64,000 bases of DNA, taken from contig OZ018412.1 of assembly GCA_963969595.1 (NCBI GenBank), positions 17,796,501 to 17,860,500 of the forward strand, read 5' to 3'. The notes under the pieces were generated by a model. That model worked only from the letters and a program-made list of their open reading frames with translations. It ran no database searches and was not told the origin of the DNA. Source of the DNA: Neckera pumila (Eukaryota; Streptophyta; Bryopsida; Hypnales; Neckeraceae). The position numbers and the translations under genes were made by a program. Shown in pieces: positions 1-12,900 of the stretch; positions within the stretch are counted from its first letter, which is position 1, and each line of letters starts with the position of its first letter.

Positions 1-1075
1 CTAAACCACCCAGGGCATAGCTTGAAAGAAGGCGAAAAAAAGCATAAGCAATATGACCTTGAAGGATTAGAACTCTAAGAACAAAGGGGACAATAGAAAT
101 CGCTCAAGCAAGAACTGTGGCGACCAAGAGCAACATTTAAAGAAAACACTACAAAACAAAAGTACATCTTGAGGAGAGTGCAAGAAGCGCAAGTATATAC
201 AAAATGATTGAAATGAACAAAGGGAGAAAATTGTTTCAAGCAAGAAAGGAAACGTCCTTGAACAACTTGAAGGAAGAGGAAAAGAAACGTGAGCAAGACG
301 GAAAGGACTAGGCCTGTGAGAACAAGAATAGCAAAGAAACGGCATGCTCAAGTAAGGAGTACTAAAGACCAAGAGAAATGTTCATTTAAAAGAAACAAAT
401 GAAATCAAAAGTATCTCTTGAAGAGAGTACAAGAAGTGAAAAAGGGGAGAAAATAGGTTCAAACAATTGATGAGGTGAAAGAATTAGGAACAACTTGAGG
501 GAAAACAAAAACAAGCATGGGCAAGATGAAAAACAACTACAACTCTAAAAACAAGTTGGATAGAACTACTCAAGCACGGAGGAGTACCGATCCAAGAGCA
601 AATAGTGTCAATACAAAAGACCTTGCAATACAAAGAGAAACAACCAAGAACAACTATAAAGAAGAAAAGAGGTGAAACAACTGGGGACAACTTTAAGGAA
701 GATAAAAGGAAGCATGAACAAGATGAAAAACTCCTCAAGAGGAAAGAGTAACAATCCAAGAGCAAATAGTGGCAAGACGACAGACCTTGCAATACAAAGT
801 GAAACAACAAAGAACAACTATAAAGAAGAAAAGAGGTGAAACAACTTGGTATAACTTTAAGGAAGACCAAAAGAAACATGAGCAAGATTAAAAACAACGA
901 AATTCTAAAAACATGGATCAAACGCAAGGAATATTGATCCAACATCAAATAGTGGTAAGATGAAGAGAAACAAGAAAGAACAACTATACAGAAGAGAAGA
1001 GACTAACAACAACAAGGCACAAAGTAAAAAAGTGCTTGAACAAGAACAGTATGACCTTGAGACTCAATCCACTCA
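1..1075. repeat. Purine-rich degenerate tandem repeat
   Basis: The + strand is almost entirely A and G for about 1 kb. A unit beginning with the motif CAAGAGCAAATAGTG occurs at 593 and 757 (period about 164 bp), and a weaker version (ATCAAATAGTGG) lies near 944; shared pieces such as AACAACTATAAAGAAGAAAAG recur within units. The minus strand is therefore pyrimidine-rich and gives long open frames full of Phe, Leu, Ser and Cys, which are composition artefacts. Could be a satellite-like array whose start lies outside the window. Confidence 0.7.
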
Positions 1076-3506
1076 AACCAAACCCTAATTGTGGTGTGCA
1101 GTGTGAATGTGATTAGAGGTAGGATTTGTAAATTTGAATTCATTAGCTAAATTCATTTGGATAGAGCCGACAAATGATTGAATTGATACTAAACCAAAAT
1201 ATAGTTTTTAGAATTAGATAATATTCAAAGCAACTTTTTGTATCAAGTAGTTATTCCAATATGAAATTAATATACTCTATTTTTTAGAATTGAAATGGCT
1301 TAAAATAGTTCAAGCCAAACAAAAACAACTAATTCAAGCTAAAAATTGCAACTATTCAAATTCCAAAGATATATTTCAGTTGAAACATAAAATAACTAAT
1401 TGAAGCTAAGCAACCACAACTATTCAAAACCTAGATATGGAAGATAATTTTTTTTGGATACAAGCAGTGCAAGACAAATACTTATATGCAAATCTCTATA
1501 GTTGGAAAGATATGGTTCAAACTTAAATAGACACATAATAAAGGAAAGTTGATTACCTAATTGATTTTTTAAAATCCTAAAGTCCCATTTTCCTATGGGG
1601 AATAAAATGGATTTTGGATAGGTTCCTATGATTGTAATTTTTGACAAAAAAATTTGGCATTTTTTCTTTAAGTATAAAAAATTTATTAGCTTTTGAAAAT
1701 ATGATTTTTATTTCAATTGGTACCCAAGAGAAAAAAGTCATATTATAGGAGGCCCTAATTTTAATTTGGTGGGTAGAAAAAAAAATCTACAAAAACTTGA
1801 AATAAATTTTTTTAATTTATTTTCTTGTAAATTGTATTTTTTCTATATAGAATGATTTGATTCATTCCATTTGGATTTTTGATTGTAAAAGGTTATGGAA
1901 CTTCTTGTTTTATAGGCAATCAGAGCACCTTTAATTTTTGAAAAAAATGACGTGTAGGATTCTATTTTGAATTCAATTTTTACATTTTTTCAAAACAAAA
2001 ACTATGCTAGCTAGGGTTAAATTTGATTTTCAAACAATCTCACAATTGGAATTAGCATGTTTTATTTTCATCCTCGGGGGGTGCAATAAGTGGTAGAAGT
2101 AGAAAACTATGTGCAAACAAATGATAGGGTGCCAAAAAAACATTGGAGCTAAAAATTATAAACTGATTGATTATACTATAGCGTATGTAAAATGTCATTG
2201 GGTGTATTATAAATACTATAGGATGGGGAATAATGGGATGCATCAGGAAAAAATTAGACTTAAACTACCCCCTTTTTAATTATTTTTGTGGGTCAAAAGT
2301 CTTAATTATGGTTTTAGAGTTGGCATTTCATTCCACATTTATACTACATTGTCTTTTTATTTTAGATTCTTTAAGCTATGATAATCTATTATATTTTATC
2401 TACCACTCATAGTGTCATAGTTAAATGAGGTTATCATCCTACCATATGTAGGTTGTGGTTCTAACTCCATGTGAGGAATAAATTGTGAACACATAAGTTA
2501 TGGGAGTGCATTCAGAAATGCATTTCTCTAAAAGCAGTATCATCAAAAATTCAGAATGGAATGGTTTACTGAGCTTAAAATCCAGATAGACTAATGTCTT
2601 TTCTCTTCCCTAGTCTTACTTGGTCTGGTCATGTACGTCTTGTTTTTCTTTTGGGCAGGCCACCTGTAAAGCTTTGATGAACTGACCCCCCACTTGCTCC
2701 CAAGGGAAAATGTTAATTTTTAAACTTTGCAATGCATGATCAAATTTGCAAATTTTGAATTTATTTTTGCAATCAAAAGTCCCAAAATTAGCGAGGAGGA
2801 TTGTATAAAATAAATTAATCAAGTACAAAGTAGGAGGCTTTTTTTTACATGCACCCCTAGAATGACTTGGGGGAACAAGCAATGGGGACAATTCACCTTG
2901 GCCACTTGTGGCTAGCCAACTTGTAAGTTACTTTTTACCAATGAAAATATGTTTCATTTGTTTCAAAAATAAAATAAAATCTAGATATGACAAAGCCTAC
3001 AATTAGATTATGATTTTTGAAGCTGCAAATACTTGTACTTTGCATGAATATCAATTCTGCTACTAAAAATCTGTCAATGAGAAATGGATTACAAATTGAG
3101 CCTAAAAGGTAAGAGGTCCATAAATTGCCCATTTAAGAGCTCAAATTGAATTTTAAGGAAGTGAAACTTCTTAAAATATTTTTCAAAAAATTCTCCTTGA
3201 AAGACGAGTAGAATTGGCATCTGATCCAAGTTGTTTCATAATTTAAGAGCTTTGTGGAATTAGATATGAATTTTTGGACTTCAAAGCACTAAATGGTTAA
3301 GAAGCCTCCTAATTGTGAACTTAAAACCCTACACCAAATTTTGTAATTGCAAGTGGTGCAAAAAAATTGAACCAATATAGCATATGACATATTCATGTCA
3401 ATTTGGAATTATAATTAATGTATGCCCCTTCTTAATGGTTCAAATAAGAAAATTATATAATCATAGACCTCAAAATAATCAATGAACAAAAAGTAATACC
3501 CCCCAT
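1076..3506. other. AT-rich intergenic, no gene seen
   Basis: I see no exon-like coding stretch on either strand. The part around 3195-3300 resembles 37740-37830 (shared wording such as 'gaattggcatctgatccaag...tttcat...ctttgtggaattag'), so it holds a member of a dispersed repeat. Confidence 0.5.
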
Positions 3507-3510
3507 TTAA

Positions 3511-5120
3511 CCCCTAAAGTTTCATGACTATGTAATCACCAAAAACGCTCCAAAACTGCCATTTCTAATACAACTACCAAATTTTTGAAAAAAAACAAAT
3601 TTTGACACATGTAACCATAGGATCTTGTAGTATGATATTTTGAAAACATGTGGGAAAAATTTCAGAAAATTCCACCATGTGGATCATAAGATAAGGTAAG
3701 CCCATTGTGGTCAGAACTAGGAGTCTGCCATCATCCCATTACCAAAGTTTTTCAGTTTTTTTACCATGTGAAGACAAGTATGAGAATTTGTGAAGGCAAT
3801 TGAAATCATAATTTTCAGACAAAGTATGAATTAGCTATGAATTTCTCAAGTGTTCAGTCCAAAGAAGTTGACAGACTACCCCAAAACCAACTGCAAGTGT
3901 ATCCATAATGCTCACCTACCTCTTCTAAAGGAGACTATTTTTTTTTATATATGGATGGACATAAAAAGTCACTTCCTACAATGACTTACACTGAAATTAC
4001 TGCATGTTCCTAATAGGGTCACTAATTACTCCAATGAAGTTAGGTGAGATGTTGATTGCGGTCAGAAAAACCACAATGGGGTCATTGTGTGTCCCCCATG
4101 GGTCATTTGACCACAATGGGTTGCCTTACCTTATAAGCATTCAAAGTCTTGAAAACCATTTTTTCAATCCTGCGAAAAACTGGGCAGCTGCACTTTGCAA
4201 GCTCACTTTTCAATGAAAAAATGCCGATAAAGGTGGTGCTTCTTTGAATTCAGTTTCCTAAACAAGTTGTCTATATGCTTGAAAAATTTTACATCATTTG
4301 GAATTGTACAACATACAAGAAAAAAATAGTAAGTAGAAAGAAGTAGAAAATGATTCAAAATACTAAATTGTTAAAAACTTAATCATGGAATTTAAAAATG
4401 CCAATTCCAACGGTTGTTATGTTGTAATAATCAATCTACATCCTTGGATTTTATTTTTTTTCCAAAAATATTGAAAATTGAGTTAAATAAACGACTTTAA
4501 AGTTTTTTTTAGAGTAGACAATCCATAACTGCCCACAAACCAAAAACCCTCATAACTTTTGACTCATTGATTGAAATGGAATGACTCAAAGCTTTTTAAG
4601 TATATATAAATGTAGAAAACCAATTTCAAAAAAGAAATTCCGGAAAAAATGATTTTTTCTAATCTGCCCAAACTGCCCAATTACAAAAAAAAGTAGCATA
4701 TTAGAGTTATTTGTAAAGTCCCCCCCAGTTTGGAGGAGACTTTTTTTACAAACTTCCTCCAACGGACGACCCCGCAGGCGACCACTAAACCGCACGCAAA
4801 GTCTGGACCAAACTTCTTTTTGGTCAATTTGGGTGCTTAAGAAAGTTTGATACCCACTTTTGTATTGACTTTTTGCCCAAAACCTGTTTTTTCACAAAAT
4901 TGCGGGGTTTAAACCTCAATTTTGGGTACTTTACGAATAACTCTATTAGGTCACAACTTTTGACTCGTATTTTGAAGTGTCATGAAACTTGGTACACATG
5001 AAGATATTCCTTGCCCCCACCTTCTATTAAAATTTCAGCCTCAAATATGGATATCTCTAGTCACACGTACCTGCCCAAAATTTCTACACATCCAAAAAAC
5101 GCATGTTGGTCCTTTAGGAG
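3511..5120. mobile_element. TTAA-flanked CCCC/GGGG element (family A), with nested insert
   Basis: The element starts CCCCTAAAG after TTAA (3507-3510) and ends CTTTAGGAG before TTAA (5121-5124), giving short terminal inverted repeats and a palindromic TTAA on each side. Its left 180 bp and its middle part match the copy at 7499-8234 (phrases 'ctccaaaactgccatttctaatacaa', 'accataggatcttgt', 'ccaccgtgtggatt'). It is longer than that copy partly because of an insert at 3693-4132. No transposase frame is present, so it is non-autonomous. Confidence 0.7.
3693..4132. mobile_element. Nested ~440 bp insert with inverted ends
   Basis: The left end AAGGTAAGCCCATTGTGGTC is mirrored at the right end (TGACCACAATGGG...CCTTACCTT). 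The flanks both read ATAAG. The related sequence at 38505 runs uninterrupted through 'gatataagcattc', which supports this being an insertion into the family A element. No coding capacity; superfamily not assigned. Confidence 0.6.
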
Positions 5121-5189
5121 TTAAATACCTGATGTTTGCACCTGTATCCTTATTTTTTTTCAAGATTTGCACCCCCCGAGTTTTCATCT

Positions 5190-5560
5190 TAGAGCTATTA
5201 AGGTTTTAACTTTTTTTTCTATCTCATACCTACTTCTACTTATCAATTTTACTTATCTTTTTTACTTTGAAATATGTAAAGCAAAAATTAAAGATATGAG
5301 GATTCAAAGTCTCATAATTAAACTAGTTTGTCATGGTGCAAAAAACCCATGCTTTCTTCACTTTGAATGCATTTATCTTGCAATCTATAAAGTCGAAGTT
5401 TTTGAAATTTCTTCTACACGTTTTTCAAACTAGTCTATTGCAAGTTTGTATATTAGATCTGCAAGAAAATGCCATTTTAATTCTTTTTTGCTCTTTGCAC
5501 TAAAAATGGGAATTTTGAGTGTTTTTTGACAAGAAAAAAAGGTCTTGGGCATAACATTTA
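5190..5560 (-). repeat. Partial family A element, reverse orientation
   Basis: Reverse complement shows the family A left-end sequence ('gccattttc...gcaaagagcaaaa', then 'agattgcaagataaatgcattcaaagtgaa'). The terminus is degraded and no TTAA border is clear. Confidence 0.5.
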
Positions 5561-5602
5561 ATAGCAGTCACTGCTACTGCCTTTCTCAGACGGAATGATG
5601 TA

Positions 5603-5957
5603 GAATATACCACAACATTTCATCCGAGCATTAGGAAAAGTTTTAGCCCTCGAAGGGGCCGCAAGTTTTGCACCCCTGAGGTGCAATTAGGGAAAAAATA
5701 GAAATAAAAAATTATTTTTTATTTAAAAAAATTTGGATGCTGACATGGCACTACTGGCGCCACATCAGATTTTTATTATTTATTATTTATTATTTTATTA
5801 TAATAAATTATTTTTTATTCAAAAAAAATATTTTTTTAATAAAAATATATTTTTTTATTGTTCTGTAATTGCACTGCGAGGGTGCCGAAAATCAAAAACT
5901 AGCAACCCCTTGCAAGGTTCAGAATTCTTGTAATGTATGAAATGGTGTGGTATATTC
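5603..5957. mobile_element. Fold-back / MITE-like element
   Basis: GAATATACCACAACATTTCA at 5603 is mirrored by ATGAAATGGTGTGGTATATTC ending at 5957. The arms continue imperfectly inward ('gcaccc...gaggtgcaatta' against 'taattgcactgcgagggtgc'), around an extremely AT-rich centre. A related, more degraded sequence lies near 43390-43700 (shared 'ggcactact...gccac'). Confidence 0.55.
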
Positions 5958-6723
5958 CACACCAAATCAGTAGTTATAAGGACACTTGGCAAAACTTGTC
6001 AGAACTCAGCAAAGTGCCTAGGTCAATTATAAGGCCATAGCTGCACACTGGGTTTAACGACAAATTAAGTACTTTATAAAATAAAATTATAAACAAAATA
6101 ACAAACTTATTCAAAATGGCAATCAATTTATCAGAATCAATTATTTCAGTAGTAGAAACTCCAGGCCTCCTTAGGGTTGCCAATTGGAGGTTCCCCCAAA
6201 GGGGAGGGCCTTTGTGAACGTGAAGTTTGCTGGCCACAGCTGGCCATTGTGGCCAAGAGGAAAAATAATTATTTTCTTAAAATTTAAAACTGAAAAAATA
6301 TAAAAAGAAACATTTTATAATAAAAAATATAAAAAATCAATATTTTGTAATAAAAAAATATTAAAAAGTAATATTTAAATATTTTTTTATAAAGATGCTG
6401 ACGTGGCAGTAGTTTGGTTAGGTTAGACTCCAATTTTTTTGTAATTTCAAAAAATAAAAACTTAAATGATTATATTATTGTAGCTTTTCAGCTTTCCTGC
6501 GCATTTTGTGCGCTTTTCCTATGCAATTAGTGGCCTTCAAGTGTTCTGGTGGGAGTAATTTTTTATTTTAATTTTTTTCCTCCCTTTTGGCTGTAGGGAA
6601 CGTTGGCTGGGAACTTGCAACCCTCTTGAGACTCGATTCTTCTTCGGATGCAATGCTTGAATTACATCACTTCGATGCGATTGTCATTCATGTCTTGTGT
6701 ACACTGAGGACAAGAGAAGGTCT
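5958..6723. other. AT-rich intergenic, no gene seen
   Basis: Contains a short GC-richer piece (6150-6250) with small inverted words such as GGCCACAGCTGGCC, then AT-rich sequence. No supported gene; it may be a decayed relative of the neighbouring MITE-like element. Confidence 0.4.
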
Positions 6724-7307
6724 TCATATATACATTGGAGTAGGAGATAGAACAACCCATGTGGGGTATATAAATTGGAATTTGTAGTTTCTCAAGCACT
6801 CATTTTTAAGTGAAAAACAAAGATTTGTATTTAAAGTAGAATTTTAGACCTCAGTTAGGCATAGTAGAATAACTTTTCTTAAAAAACTTTGAACTAAAAA
6901 AAATTGATGAATGAATATAGGTTTCGCTCTCCAAAAATTGCTTGGAATTTTGATTCTCCAATCAAAAGTTAAGTTATAGACAAATTTGAAAGAGGGATTG
7001 GAATGGACATTTTCCTAAAAATTTTTAAAAATCCTCTCTCAAATTTTTTCATATATTTTGATTGGAGATTCAAAATTTCAAAAGTATTTTTGGAGGTGAA
7101 ACTTATCTTCATTCACCAACTTTGTTTAGTTCAAAGTTTTTTGAAAAAAGTTATTCTACTATTCCTAAATGAGGTCTAAAATTCTAGTTTTAACACAATT
7201 CTTTGTTTTTGACTTAACTATGAGTGCTTGAGAAACTACAAATTCTAATTTATTTATTGGACATGGTTTGTTCTACCTCCTACCACCCCATTTGTATATA
7301 TAGAATT
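6724..7307. repeat. Long inverted repeat (fold-back) with ~30 nt loop
   Basis: Left arm about 6724-6998 and right arm about 7028-7307 are imperfect reverse complements over roughly 275 bp each. Matching landmarks are 'gtagtttctcaagcactca' against 'tgagtgcttgagaaactac', 'aattttagacctca' against 'tgaggtctaaaatt', and 'gaatctccaatcaaaa' in both arms. The arms nearly touch, separated by about 30 nt around 7000-7028. No coding frame. Could be a fold-back transposon or a hairpin small-RNA source; terminal target duplication not identified. Confidence 0.75.
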
Positions 7308-7498
7308 GTTTTTTCACTTGAAAATCCAAAATATGTTATTGATGGCAAATGGTCGTAATGCATTACTCATTGGATTCTTTGCCAACATCTTTTTCTACAA
7401 ATATTTGTTGATTTGTATGTCTGGTCCTAAAATTAATAAAAGAAAATGGGTTATATCATAATGTATTGCCACTATCTTTGTATTCAAGCTTACATTAA

Positions 7499-8234
7499 CC
7501 CCTAAAGGTTTTTGACTATGTTTTCACCAAAAACTCTCCAAAACTGCCATTTCTAATACAAGTATCAAATTTTAGAAAAAAAACATTTTTGGACACATGT
7601 AACCATAGGATCTTGTGGTAAACTTGTTTGAGAAGATGTGGAAAAAAATTTCAGAATTTTCCACCGTGTGGATTGCAAGATAATAGTAGCTGAATTGACA
7701 AAAATCCTTTTTTTGTCCCTGCAAAAATCCAGGCAGCTGCCCTTCACAAGGTCACATTTGTATGAAAAAATGTCCAAAATGGTGGTTACTCTTTGGATCA
7801 TTTTCCTAGACAAGTTAGATACATGCTTGAAAAAATTCAGATCATTTAGAATTGTACAACATATAGGAAAAAAATAGGAAGTAGGAAGAGGCAGAGAATG
7901 ATTCAAAACACTAAATTGTTAAAAATTTATTTATGGAATTGAAAAATGCCAATCCCAACAGTTGTAATGTTGTAATAAACAATCTACACCCAAGGTTTTT
8001 ATTTTTTTTCAAAAATATTGAAAATTGAGTGAAAGAAAGGACTTCAAAGTTTATTTTAGAGTTGAGATTCCATAACTACCCTCAAACTAAAATTATGAAA
8101 ATTGTTGGGCCTTAAAGCTACTCCTCGGAAAAATGTTGTGCAAAAATTTCAAAGAAAAAAAATAAAATCTCTGCTCATAGTGAGCCGCCCAAAAAAGCTA
8201 TGTTCTCAAAAAAGCATGTTCAGTGCTTTAGGGG
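7499..8234. mobile_element. TTAA-flanked CCCC/GGGG element (family A), 736 bp
   Basis: Perfect inverted ends CCCCTAAAG...CTTTAGGGG, each bordered by TTAA (7495-7498 and 8235-8238). The interior matches 3511-5120 in order. No transposase frame. It is the cleanest single copy of the family in the window. Confidence 0.8.
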
Positions 8235-8735
8235 TTAATTATGTATAGATGAATTTCATGGATGAGGATTCCAGAGAGGGAAAGGGAGCCTCTCTGAAGG
8301 CTACTGAATGTTATGGGACTCTAAGAGTTAAAATAAAATCCCTATAGCCTTGTCATAGCACTCAATCTACTCATGTTATTGCAAAAAATCAGCAAATGCT
8401 TCTTGCAATGACACCATAATTGATGTGCCAATGTATTTTCCTTCAAAAAATCTACAACACGAAACCTTTGAAAATTCTAGATGCATTTGGTAATGCATGT
8501 GTAATCCTGATGAAAGAGCATTGTTACTCTCAAAACTCCCCTGCCAACATTTAAAACCTCAACGTGACAACAATTTTGACTCCAAACTGTACATAATGAG
8601 AGTGATCAGATCCTTGCTTTCTCTACTACGTAGTAACATACAATTCACAATTACATTGATAGAATTATATGCTATTCAATGGGATCCAGAGTTGGAATCT
8701 GTCAATTAGATTATTTGGGGATTGGATCCGTTTAA

Positions 8736-9255
8736 CCCCTAAATGCCCGAGGCACCAAATTTTGGGGTTGACAATACTTTGAAGTTAAATAAAACCTAAC
8801 CAAGTTGCTACTTTTAGTAGTTTAATATTTTTGAAAAATTCTTTTTGAAGTCTAATTTTTGCATTAAAAATCTGATTTTGAAGATGATTGATTATGATTT
8901 TTGTATTCAAGATTTTGTGCAAAGGTGTCCATTGCAATCTTGACTTTGCATAGTGTTGAGAGCTCTTGGAAATGAGACTCAAGTACACTAGATCTTGGAG
9001 GAAAAATTGCATTAGAAATTCATTTAAAAAAATTGTAGAGTAGATTTTGAAAAGCCATAGATTGATTGGGGTTATGCATGTTAGGACCTTTAACCTCATA
9101 TTTTTTTGGTGACCAAGTTTTTAGATTACACAGGTGAAAAAAAAAACTGAAAGACTTCAAATCACTTTTGCAGTTTTAACACCTTCATGATTAAACATTA
9201 TAATCTTTCAATCCATAAGTGAAATTGTTGTGTTTTCTTTTCCTATGTGATTCTC
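8736..9255. mobile_element. TTAA/CCCC element (family B), right end lost
   Basis: Starts CCCCTAAATGCCC after TTAA (8732-8735). From there to about 9255 it follows the complete family B copy at 55764-56601 closely ('gaagttaaataaaacct', 'tttttgaaaaattctttttgaagt', 'aacaccttcatga'). Similarity stops near 9255 and no GGGG-TTAA end follows, so the copy is truncated. Confidence 0.7.
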
Positions 9256-9906
9256 TCACACAGCCTGCAACCAATTTGCAAGGATTTGTAGACTTTTATG
9301 TCACTTTCGGCTGTCAAGGTCTCCGACCAGTCTGTTCCCTTTTCGTTCACAAACTCAAGATCTTTGTATTTGCATCTTCAATAGCAGCAGATTTTTAAAA
9401 GCAAGGTAGGGAACGCTAAACTCGTGAGGCACCTGATCGCGTCTTCTAATCTGACACCCATTTGCAAGAACTCGTCTCTTCCAATTTTGCTGCATTTGAA
9501 ATAATCCAAACAATTTGATCTCACGAAGGGATTGGATCCTGTAAGAGTGCTCCCTGCAGTGAACTCTATTGAACTCTATTGTGTAATCTTCCAATGATGC
9601 AATTTGGAATTGAGTAAATGGCAGGACTGCAGGGGAAGCTCACAGAACTTCAAACAAGAGTCGTTACAACCTGGGACACAAGGATTGAAATCGTTCTAGA
9701 GTGTTTAGTGCAAACATCCATTTCCAACTACGTCTCAAAAGTCCTAGTGGTGAAGTACGTAAAAGTAATTACATTAATGCCAATCTCGCAAATGAGCAGA
9801 TCCATCAACAACTGCAGTATGAATGATGGAACTTCGACTACAAAGGGTGCTATGCTCTAACTGTTGTACAATGTTATGTTAGCCTTTCACTAATTCTGTC
9901 AGTTGA
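9256..9906. other. Intergenic, downstream of SKL2
   Basis: Less AT-rich than the preceding block, possibly including the 3' untranslated region of the minus-strand SKL2 gene. The short frames at 9355-9594 (-) and 9618-9860 (+) show no recognisable domain or splice pattern. Confidence 0.4.
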
Positions 9907-12900
9907 TTATAAACGAAGCTTCTTGGCTTGTTTTTCCTTGATCAATGCCCCGATTACGTTCAGCACCTGTCAACAAATATGAAAGCACTGAATGTTAAGC
10001 CACAAAGCAGACGCAAACAAGTGGAACAAAGTTACGGGGCATATTTCAAAGCTCAGTTTGGGTGTCAAGAGTGACAAACATGAAATAGGAGAAAATTTTC
10101 TTCCCACCTCTAGAGCAGTCATACTGGGTGAAATTGTTGCAGGGTCCTCAATTCCCAACTGAGCAGAAATAGCTGTCACACAGCAAGATATATGGAAATG
10201 TGAAATCAGCATTCTCGAAAATGCTTAGGCAACAGAGATCAGAGAACCAATAATTGGAACAGTTAACACAAGCATAAAATAATCGTCCAGGTACCTTGAA
10301 TTGACACCATGGCATCTGCATTCCTGTAAGTTTCTTTCCTCTCCCCGTACAGCTTGGAAAGTTTCACTAGAGCCTGCCATCACCCGACATTCTTGAGGAG
10401 TTGCCTGCAGACACCCTCTGAGAATAGATCTAGATTCTTTTTGTGCAAAATCTTGAGTTCAAGTCAAGTGGCAGGTACCAAAAGCTCAAGGAAGAAGACA
10501 AGCGCTAGGCTCACACCAAGGGCCACGTATGCTCTCTGCAGTAAATGCTAGACTTTGGGCTTTCATTTGGTTGTCATCTACATGAGTTCTTACAACTGTG
10601 AAGAATATTATGCTGAAACTCTTAGTGGCACGTTTGAGTACAAGACTAATCTCTACATCTCACTATTAAAATACTATATCCTCACAACACTGCCATTTCT
10701 CACAATTCTAAATTCCACATACAGAAGTGCTCTCTAATGCTTGTAACCTCGCAACTCGCTCAAGCAATGAGATGAAAAATCCCCATTATCACGTGCGACA
10801 ATTATATGATGATTCGCGTAACCATGTATTAAATCTATTTTCATAATTTTATACAACAGACATGAAATTCTATTATTTACCTCGTCACCATCTGCACAGT
10901 TGGGAACCAGCAGTTGTCGAGTCTTTGCACAATTGGCTACAGTCTCTAGCGGCATATCAATCCAAACAACTATACCATGCCTCAGATTACCCCTGCAATT
11001 ATCCCATGGACATCAACGAGTATCTCGTACATTAGAACGGGGGCTTTAAAGATGAATAAAGAAGACAGACCATAAAACTCTCTGGGGCCGCAAATTTCTG
11101 AATCTTAGATCCACTCAGATGAGAGAAAAACATTTCAAAATAAAAAACGCGAGAGTGGATTCTAAAACAACCTTCAGTGGCATAAACGCTGAGCAAAAGT
11201 CTTTCAAAATTCCACATTGGCGGTCTAATTTAAAGGATCTTTAGAAAATCCACATCCATTCTACGACTAGGCCTTCAATTTAGAAAAGATCGGAACATAT
11301 GGTAAATTCTAACCAGTTCTCTGATTTCGCCACAGTACCAGCCCCTGTAGAAACGACCAAGCGCCCCACGGCAGAAAGCTGTTTCAGAACTTCCGTCTAC
11401 ACAACAAAAGTCACACAACTCGTAAACAAAGATTCCAAATAGACTGATTTGAGGCTCTTGACTTGATGATTTTAGGTGTCAAAGTTTACTTGTGAAACTC
11501 AAATTTTCCAGGAGAACGTTGGAGCTCAGGGTACAAGTGACAATGAGGAGTCAAAATGCAGACAAACAGACAGACTGTCTGTCCCATATAAAAACTCGAC
11601 TTGATGATATCAACCATAACAGAGCACAGCCGTTAAATGAATCGTCTTTTGTAGGAACATTTAAGGGCATTTGTAACATCAGAACATAAGAGCATGCACA
11701 CTCAGATACAGACGTCTGTAAAATGCACCTCAGCCTCTCTGTAGCCCTCTTCGTCTTCGGATAAGTCTGTCCCACCTGCGGCCTGTTGTACTAAGTCATT
11801 GCTGTAAAGAAGTACACACCAACATGACGTGTAATTAGAAGTGGATCAAAATCGTGACCTATCTGCGAGCAATTCATAAAATTCTTGAAAGTCTCTGCGA
11901 ACACCTCGGGTCCAACTGCTGATTCAAGGAAGAATCAGGGTACTAAAGATTCCGCTGAACCTGTGACATCTTTTGTTGGCGCTAACCACATTACATCTTG
12001 AGTTCAAGAATGAGAGCATTGGTATCTTGAAAGTATTATCGGCAAGTGTGTAGTTACAGTCAACCATGGGGCAGGTACACTGAAAATGGTGGATGGTCAA
12101 CACTGCTCTAGAATGTTGAGTTAGATGTTTGCCAAATTATCAAAGGCGTGTGCCCACGTGATACTGCGGAAGCTTACTAGCAGTCGTAAGAAAGAGAGGT
12201 GAACACAAACCTGTCAAAAAAGTAGTAACCCAGTTCTTTGGCTAATGTCTTCCCTATAGCAATTTTACCACTGTCCATCATACCTACAGACCAGCCATTT
12301 TGAGTATGAGCTGTGAATCATGTAGGACTTTGACATGAAACAAACTTTTCATGGTGACAAGGCTGTTTCATGGTGACAAGGCTGCTGAGCTTTTACCAAT
12401 CAGAAAAATGCAGGTTCCTTGCAGGTCATCTCGCAATTCATCTGCCTTTTCCTGTGTAGAATAGAACAGACAAAAACAGTGATTAGATCCAAAGTTCAAC
12501 AATTTACAGGAAAAAATCTCATATCCCTTAAACTGGCACATTCCTGAGTGCCAAATGTTGTGGGCGGACATCCAAAATCTAAGTCAGGATGGTCATATTG
12601 GTTACAATGGAAATTTTCAAAGCGCCCAAAGTGTGACGTTTAAGTACCCAGAGCTCTAAAACCTACGACAAGTATAGATTTGAGTTCCAGTAGACAATTT
12701 GAGGTATATTTTGCGCAACTGAAAACTGTGCCAATTGCTAGCTGTTAACATTTAACATGGGTGCATATTTTGTGGGGTTCGGACTACACAACGAATATGA
12801 TTACAAAATAAACTTAAATAGACTTTTGAAAGTATGAAACTGGCATGCCACTCATGATAAGGGCAAGGGTCAAGTACTAGAAACAGCACAGAGGGGCTTA

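Noticed and set aside
484..948. 154-codon minus-strand frame rich in Phe, Leu, Ser and Cys
   Set aside because: It is the pyrimidine strand of the purine-rich tandem repeat. Its 'protein' repeats with the DNA unit and overlaps a second frame at 608-817, so it is a composition artefact.
11830..11945. Protein-like stretch (AVGPEVFAETFKNF...) inside an SKL2 intron
   Set aside because: It lies between SKL2 exons 5 and 6, which already join in frame and match the family. It is not part of the kinase-like fold, and I could not link it to clean splice sites.
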